A stretch of 10,145 nt of DNA from Campylobacterales bacterium (GTDB lineage Bacteria > Campylobacterota > Campylobacteria > Campylobacterales > JALSKU01): the NCBI GenBank assembly GCA_027023175.1, contig JALVWW010000184.1:1-10145 (forward strand), read 5' to 3'. The notes below the pieces were generated by a model. The model was not told where the DNA came from. It saw only the letters and a program-made list of their open reading frames with translations, and ran no database searches. Below are positions 6,936 to 10,145 of the stretch, piece after piece. The position numbers were made by a program, and so were the translations under genes. Every line of letters starts with the position of its first letter. Within the stretch, counting starts at the first letter, position 1.

Positions 6936-7037
6936 ATGGGAGATTTATTATATAAATTATCAGGTTGGGGACTAGTATTGACAGCTCTTATTTCTCTTTG
7001 GGCAGTTTTGACTCCACATCATCTGTTTTTGGGCTAA
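6936..7037 (+). CDS. 33-residue single-helix membrane protein in the cbb3 operon
   Basis: An ORF of 33 codons starting with ATG at 6936 and ending with TAA at 7035-7037. It fills almost the whole space between the DUF4006 gene (12 bases before) and the next gene (3 bases after). Its ribosome site is strong, AAGGAG at 6925-6930, six bases before the ATG. The product begins MGDLLYKLSGWG, has one hydrophobic helix (about residues 9-26, with W11 and W22), and ends with TPHHLFLG. This is the size and shape of CcoM-like accessory subunits of cbb3 oxidases, although I see no sequence similarity to CcoM. Function is unknown; a structural or assembly role in the oxidase is inferred from position. Tight packing and the ribosome site make it very likely to be translated. 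Confidence 0.75.
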   Translation: MGDLLYKLSGWGLVLTALISLWAVLTPHHLFLG

Positions 7038-7040
7038 GAA

Positions 7041-7652
7041 TTGGTAATAAATTACTATAGAGGGTGGCTTCGTGCCACTCTTCTTTTTTTGTTTTTGTTT
7101 ACTGCTTTGTACTCAAAGAGTGATTTGATACTTTGCAATGATAGTTTGGTAAACCAAAGAGCGATAGGTGAAATAGTAAAAATAGGTACTGAAGTAAAAG
7201 AAAAGACAGGTATATCTATATATCTATGTGCCAAAAAAACTATTAATGCTCAAAAGATAAAGCTTTATGAAAAAAATCTTACTAAAAAATTAAATAAACC
7301 TTTTATATTGCTAACAATGGCTGCAAATGAACAAAAAGTTGATATAATGACTTCACCGCAAACAAGCAAACTTATTGATGTTGATTCTATACTTAGTCCA
7401 TTTAGCGGTACTATTATACCAATTCTTACAGAGAAAAAAGGAAAGGATAAATATTCAGCTGCTATGCTAAACGGATATGCTGATATTGCAGATAGAGTAT
7501 CTGATAAATTGGGTATAAAATTAAAATCCAGCATAGGCAATACAAACAGAGTACTTATAGATATATTAAGGATAATTATATACGGATCTTTTTTGTATTT
7601 TGTTATTGTTTATACAAAAAGAAAATATTTTACAAAACATAAAAAGCAATAA
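7041..7652 (+). CDS. Secreted, C-terminally anchored TPM-like domain protein
   Basis: A 203-residue protein with a signal peptide (basic YYRGWLR, then the hydrophobic core at 12-23 and a cleavage-like ALYSKS), a soluble domain (about 28-165) and one membrane helix near the end (172-191) followed by a Lys/Arg-rich cytoplasmic tail. The soluble domain has the order of a TPM (YgcG-like) domain: TGISIYLCAKKTI, then FILLTMAANEQKVDIMTSP, then a final YSAAMLNGYADIADRV helix. I call it TPM-like with moderate confidence; such domains often act in folding or repair of membrane complexes. The start must be the TTG at 7041, because no in-frame ATG precedes the signal peptide. It lies 3 bases after the previous stop with no clear Shine-Dalgarno, so translation is probably coupled. 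In the operon it lies between the small subunit genes and the FixH-like gene, suggesting an oxidase assembly role. Confidence 0.65.
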   Translation: MVINYYRGWLRATLLFLFLFTALYSKSDLILCNDSLVNQRAIGEIVKIGTEVKEKTGISIYLCAKKTINAQKIKLYEKNLTKKLNKPFILLTMAANEQKVDIMTSPQTSKLIDVDSILSPFSGTIIPILTEKKGKDKYSAAMLNGYADIADRVSDKLGIKLKSSIGNTNRVLIDILRIIIYGSFLYFVIVYTKRKYFTKHKKQ

Positions 7653-7674
7653 TTTTATCAAAACGGGGAGAAAA

Positions 7675-8160
7675 ATGAGTAAAAAGCAAAAAAGCTTCTG
7701 GCCATACGGGATCACTATAGCCATAATAGCTGTAGTAATAATGGGTGCGGGAACCATCATGATAGCACTAAAGCATCCGGTTCAAATGGATGAAGCTTAT
7801 ATGAAAAAATATCAAAATGTTGACAATCATATAAATGAAATTCAAAAAGAGCAAGAACTTTTTAATAAACAATATAGTTTAAAGATAAATAATAAACAAT
7901 TTATTTTGGGTAAAAATTATCTTGATATTATCATCACTGATAAATATACAAATAAAACAGCAGATAATTTAACTATCAATGTAAAAATAACAAGACCCGA
8001 TGATGATAGATATGATATAAAACTTTCCTCGAAAGAGAAAAATGGCAAATATATCTTTCCCGAGTTTAATATAAACAAACCGGGCAGATGGCTTATGTTA
8101 GTTAGTGCAAGTAATGGAAAAGTAAGTGCCTACTATAAAAAAGAGGTAGATACGAAATGA
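7675..8160 (+). CDS. FixH/CcoH-like cbb3 oxidase assembly protein
   Basis: A 161-residue protein. I place the start at the ATG at 7675, with GGGGAG at 7665-7670; a longer TTG-initiated frame from 7600 overlaps the previous gene and adds 25 residues with no membrane logic. It has a short basic N-terminus with FWPYG, one membrane helix (about 12-31), the sequence HPVQMDEAYMKKYQNVDNHI, an amphipathic helix, and a C-terminal beta-rich domain with KITRPDDDRYDI and NKPGRWLMLV. This matches FixH-family proteins, where the periplasmic domain has an Ig-like fold. Known FixH/CcoH proteins are needed for cbb3 stability and assembly. It is the last gene of the operon. The partner genes ccoG, ccoI and ccoS are not in the window. 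Confidence 0.8.
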   Translation: MSKKQKSFWPYGITIAIIAVVIMGAGTIMIALKHPVQMDEAYMKKYQNVDNHINEIQKEQELFNKQYSLKINNKQFILGKNYLDIIITDKYTNKTADNLTINVKITRPDDDRYDIKLSSKEKNGKYIFPEFNINKPGRWLMLVSASNGKVSAYYKKEVDTK

Positions 8161-8220
8161 AGTGTTTAGTGTTAAGATTTAAAACCACTCTTTCCTAACA
8201 CCCAGTACCCAACACTTTTT
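8160..8220 (+). terminator. Heptamer-built hairpin and T tract ending the cco operon
   Basis: Directly after the FixH-like stop, AAGTGTT (8160-8166) and AACACTT (8211-8217) form a perfect 7-bp stem running into TTTTT (8216-8220), as in a Rho-independent terminator. Inside it GTGTTA (8169-8174) pairs with TAACAC (8196-8201). The arms are built of 7-base units: AGTGTTT and AGTGTTA on the left, and AGTGTTG, GGTACTG, GGTGTTA when the right arm is read on the minus strand. It separates two convergent genes. The T tract suits + strand termination; minus-strand readout lacks a T tract. Confidence 0.65.
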
Positions 8221-9295
8221 ACAAACTTCCTGCCCAGTTCCAAAAAGGGATGATTTCATATCTTATGCCGTCATTTTCAAATTCGTCCTCATTGCCCAAA
8301 CTAATGATATAGATATTTTTAATACCTAATTTTTTAAAAGCTTTTTTTCTTTTAATAATTTTATTTTTCAACAATACCGGAGGTAAAAATGGTATTACAA
8401 GTATGCCGTAGTTTTCTTCAGGTAGATAAAAATCTATCTCATCAGTGTAATAAAGAGTTTTATCTCTTTTGTACATTTCAAGATAAACGATATTTTCCAG
8501 TCTTTTTAAAAAATCTTTTTCAAAACTAAGTGCATTTTTTAGTGCAAAATCTATAAAAAAAAGTTTTTTACTCGCTTTTGGATAGTTATATTTTTCTAAA
8601 AAAAGTATGATTTGTTTCTCCTTTAAATCCTCTACCAAATCATAAAACAAATCTTTTGAGATTTTTATATCAGATTTGAGTTTGTTAAATATTTGATAAA
8701 GTGAAACACTTTGAGCTTGATAAAATGAGAAAGCTTTAAGTATAGCAAGCTGCTTTTTGTCTTTTGTCATTAAAGATAGTAGATGTTGAAGGTATTTAAT
8801 CTTGTCAACTTCATTTGAAAGTGCAATAAAAGGATACGTACCGCTATTTGCAAAAGAATTAAATATATTTTCTATTTTGGAATGAGTTTTGTCAAATGCA
8901 ATATACTCTTCAAAATCAAGCGGATAAAAATTTATTGACTCAAAACCATCTAATTTTTTATATTTATCAGTAGTTATGATGATTTCATCGCATTTAGGAA
9001 TCTCAAAACTAAAATCAAAATTTTCCATTATCAAAAGTTTGATATTTTTTTCTACAATAAAATTTTGTAAATTTGATTTTATCAACTTGCCGACAATTCT
9101 GCTATCATTAAAGTCGATATAAAGGTAGCTATCTTTGTTGTATTGCATCAAGTGAGAATAAATGAGATATGTAACGCCACTTTTTGGTGGAGCAGTAATA
9201 ATGCTCTTTTTTTGTGTGATTTGGACTTTTCTATCGATATAGTCAAGTTTTTTAGGTTCGTAGTCATATAATATTTCAAGTTGAGACAATCCCAT
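8219..9295 (-). CDS. AAA_14/DUF4143-type ATPase with degenerate P-loop
   Basis: A 358-residue protein read from 9295 down, with GGAGAA upstream of its ATG. The layout is that of the AAA_14-DUF4143 ATPases: an N-terminal P-loop region (about 28-120), the motif FYPLDFEEYIAF (123-134), a helical winged-helix middle (about 180-240), and a C-terminal PD-(D/E)XK-like region with LENIVYLEMYKRD (266-278) and EIDFYLPEENYGILVI (286-301). The Walker A segment reads TAPPKSGVTYLI, so the invariant lysine is replaced by Val41 and the first glycine by Ala; Walker B is LLIMEN, with Glu91 where Asp is usual. ATP binding is therefore doubtful. The real function of this family is not well known. It lies divergent from rpsJ and convergent with the cco operon, with its own promoter. 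The fold call is moderate to good; activity is unknown. Confidence 0.7.
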   Translation of the reverse strand: MGLSQLEILYDYEPKKLDYIDRKVQITQKKSIITAPPKSGVTYLIYSHLMQYNKDSYLYIDFNDSRIVGKLIKSNLQNFIVEKNIKLLIMENFDFSFEIPKCDEIIITTDKYKKLDGFESINFYPLDFEEYIAFDKTHSKIENIFNSFANSGTYPFIALSNEVDKIKYLQHLLSLMTKDKKQLAILKAFSFYQAQSVSLYQIFNKLKSDIKISKDLFYDLVEDLKEKQIILFLEKYNYPKASKKLFFIDFALKNALSFEKDFLKRLENIVYLEMYKRDKTLYYTDEIDFYLPEENYGILVIPFLPPVLLKNKIIKRKKAFKKLGIKNIYIISLGNEDEFENDGIRYEIIPFWNWAGSL

Positions 9296-9325
9296 TACTT
9301 TTTCTCCAGATACTGTTTGCCTAAA

Positions 9326-9331
9326 ATTATA
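9326..9331 (-). promoter_or_regulatory. -10 box of the ATPase gene promoter
   Basis: On the minus strand TATAAT reads from 9331 to 9326, giving a start near 9319 and a leader of about 24 bases that holds the ribosome site. No recognisable -35 is found 17 bases upstream; an inverted repeat (9338-9356) covers that position. Confidence 0.5.
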
Positions 9332-9337
9332 TCATAT

Positions 9338-9356
9338 TTTCCTTATTAAAAGGAAA
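9338..9356. repeat. 7-bp inverted repeat between divergent promoters
   Basis: TTTCCTT (9338-9344) and AAGGAAA (9350-9356) are perfect inverted repeats around ATTAA. The repeat lies just upstream of the -10 box of the minus-strand ATPase gene, where a -35 would be, and about 40 bases upstream of the S10 operon -35. It could be an operator for the ATPase gene. It has no T tract and no gene ending at it, so a terminator is unlikely. Confidence 0.4.
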
Positions 9357-9393
9357 GAAAATAGAAAAAATCTATCAAATAGTATTAAACTTA

Positions 9394-9422
9394 TTGACTA
9401 TTTTAGGGCAATAAAGTATAAT
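9394..9422 (+). promoter_or_regulatory. Near-consensus sigma70 promoter of the S10 operon
   Basis: TTGACT at 9394-9399 (five of six matches) is followed, after exactly 17 bases, by a perfect TATAAT at 9417-9422. Transcription should begin near 9429, giving a leader of about 50 bases to the rpsJ ATG. This is by far the strongest promoter in the window, as expected for ribosomal protein genes. Confidence 0.85.
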
Positions 9423-9438
9423 CACAGTTCCAAAAATA

Positions 9439-9452
9439 GTCGCATTTGCGAC
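9439..9452 (+). other. Small hairpin in the rpsJ leader
   Basis: GTCGC (9439-9443) and GCGAC (9448-9452) pair around ATTT, about ten bases into the predicted transcript. The stem is GC-rich in an otherwise AT-rich leader. The leader is too short to hold an E. coli-type L4-controlled S10 attenuator; the hairpin may protect the 5' end or serve another control. Confidence 0.35.
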
Positions 9453-9477
9453 AAGTTCTTTTATAAGGTTAGCCACA

Positions 9478-9795
9478 ATGGAAAAAATACGACTTAAGCT
9501 TAAAGCTTATGATCACAGAGTATTGGACAGATCAGTCGCAGCAATAGTAGAAGCTGTCAAGAGAACAGGGGCGGAAATTATCGGTCCTATGCCTATGCCT
9601 ACTAAGATAAAAAGATATACAGTTCTTAGATCTCCACACGTAAACAAAGATTCAAGAGAGCAGTTTGAGATGAGAATTCATTCACGTCTTATTGATATAG
9701 TGTCAGCAACACCTGATACCATTGATTCATTAATGAAACTTGATCTTGCTCCGGAAGTTAATGTGGAAGTAAGAGCAATGGGTGCAAAGGGGTAA
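9478..9795 (+). CDS. rpsJ: 30S ribosomal protein S10
   Basis: A 105-residue protein, close to the usual 103-105, with the conserved opening KIRLKLKAYDHRVLD, the segment PMPTKIKRYTVLRSPHVNKDS and the following REQFEMRIHSRLIDI. S10 is part of the 30S subunit head and, as NusE, joins NusB in transcription antitermination. The ATG at 9478 has an AAGG at 9465-9468. It is the first gene of the S10 operon, and rplC follows after 3 bases. Nothing unusual is seen. Confidence 0.98.
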   Translation: MEKIRLKLKAYDHRVLDRSVAAIVEAVKRTGAEIIGPMPMPTKIKRYTVLRSPHVNKDSREQFEMRIHSRLIDIVSATPDTIDSLMKLDLAPEVNVEVRAMGAKG

Positions 9796-9798
9796 ATA

Positions 9799-10145
9799 AT
9801 GGAATATATTGTACAAAAGATAGGAATGAGTAGAACCGTTGGAGTTCCAAGTGTTCCTGTAACACTTTGCAAAGTATTGAGTGCTAAAGTATGCGAGATA
9901 AAAGATGACAAGAAAGCTATAGTTGCGTACAGTGACGGCAAAAAAACCAATAAAGCTATAGAGGGTCAGCAAAAAAAGTATAATCTTACAAAAGAGTTTA
10001 ACAGATTTGTTACTCTTAAAGTTTCAAATGAAGAAACAGGTGATATTGATTTGACTCCTTTGAAAGAGGCAAAAAAAGTTAAAACTGTTTTTAAAACCAA
10101 AGGTAGAGGTTTTAGCGGTGTAATGAAAAGATGGAATTTTGCAGG
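9799..10145 (+). CDS. rplC: 50S ribosomal protein L3, N-terminal part (partial)
   Basis: An open frame from the ATG at 9799 runs to the window edge (115 full codons). The product begins MEYIVQKIGMSRTVG and reaches the highly conserved KGRGFSGVMKRWNFAG, which is the ribosomal L3 core near the peptidyl transferase centre. The Shine-Dalgarno AAGGGG (9787-9792) lies within the end of rpsJ, and only 3 bases separate the two genes. The N-terminal form without the bacterial LGxKxGMT opening is the type seen in Campylobacterota. The rest of the gene lies outside. Confidence 0.96.
   Translation, partial: MEYIVQKIGMSRTVGVPSVPVTLCKVLSAKVCEIKDDKKAIVAYSDGKKTNKAIEGQQKKYNLTKEFNRFVTLKVSNEETGDIDLTPLKEAKKVKTVFKTKGRGFSGVMKRWNFA

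Noticed and set aside
7600..7674. Longer N-terminus for the FixH-like protein
   Set aside because: It overlaps the 3' end of the previous gene by over 50 bases, whereas the ATG at 7675 has a clear GGGGAG site and the normal basic residues before the membrane helix.
9678..9972. Minus-strand frames over rpsJ and rplC
   Set aside because: Both ribosomal protein genes are conserved across the region; the antisense frames have no domain or ribosome site.

Overview
The window looks like chromosome of an AT-rich free-living Campylobacterota (Epsilonproteobacteria) bacterium, of the Sulfurimonas/Sulfurovum/Arcobacter kind. The reasons are the cbb3 oxidase order ccoN-ccoO-ccoQ-ccoP, a DUF4006 protein and a FixH-like protein just downstream, a histidine kinase with an HQWRQP phosphoacceptor motif, and the sequence style of S10 and L3. 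The genus is inference; no marker here fixes it. I see no mobile element, CRISPR array, tRNA or rRNA.

Layout, left to right. (1) 1-540: the 3' end of carA (glutaminase subunit of carbamoyl-phosphate synthetase). (2) 608-1324: a small polytopic membrane protein of the UreH/TauE-like (DsbD_2) class, a type often found with cbb3 oxidase genes. (3) 1325-1428: a tandem heptamer element and a small hairpin over the next ribosome binding site. (4) 1429-3320: a soluble PAS histidine kinase and an OmpR-type response regulator, translationally coupled by an ATGA overlap. (5) 3321-3459: the ccoN regulatory region, with direct repeats one helical turn apart. (6) 3460-8160: one tightly packed + strand operon of ccoN, ccoO, ccoQ, ccoP, a DUF4006 gene, a 33-codon single-helix membrane ORF, a secreted or membrane-anchored TPM-like protein, and a FixH/CcoH-like protein. 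(7) 8160-8220: a heptamer-built hairpin with a T tract, acting as the operon terminator. (8) 8219-9295, minus strand: an AAA_14/DUF4143-type ATPase whose P-loop lysine is replaced by valine. (9) 9296-9477: a divergent promoter region with a near-consensus sigma70 promoter. (10) 9478-10145: rpsJ and the 5' part of rplC, the start of the S10 ribosomal protein operon.

How the genes may work together: the centre of the window is a respiratory module. CcoNOQP is the high-affinity oxygen reductase. The FixH-like, DUF4006, 33-aa and TPM-like proteins follow with almost no spacing and are probably small subunits or assembly factors. The upstream permease-like protein may handle a metal or thiol needed for maturation. 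The Aer-like PAS domain of the kinase suggests redox or oxygen sensing, and the paired regulator is well placed to act on the ccoN promoter, though nothing here proves it. The most novel items are the unannotated 33-aa protein, the two heptamer-based intergenic elements, the direct repeats in front of ccoN, and the P-loop-deficient ATPase beside the S10 operon.
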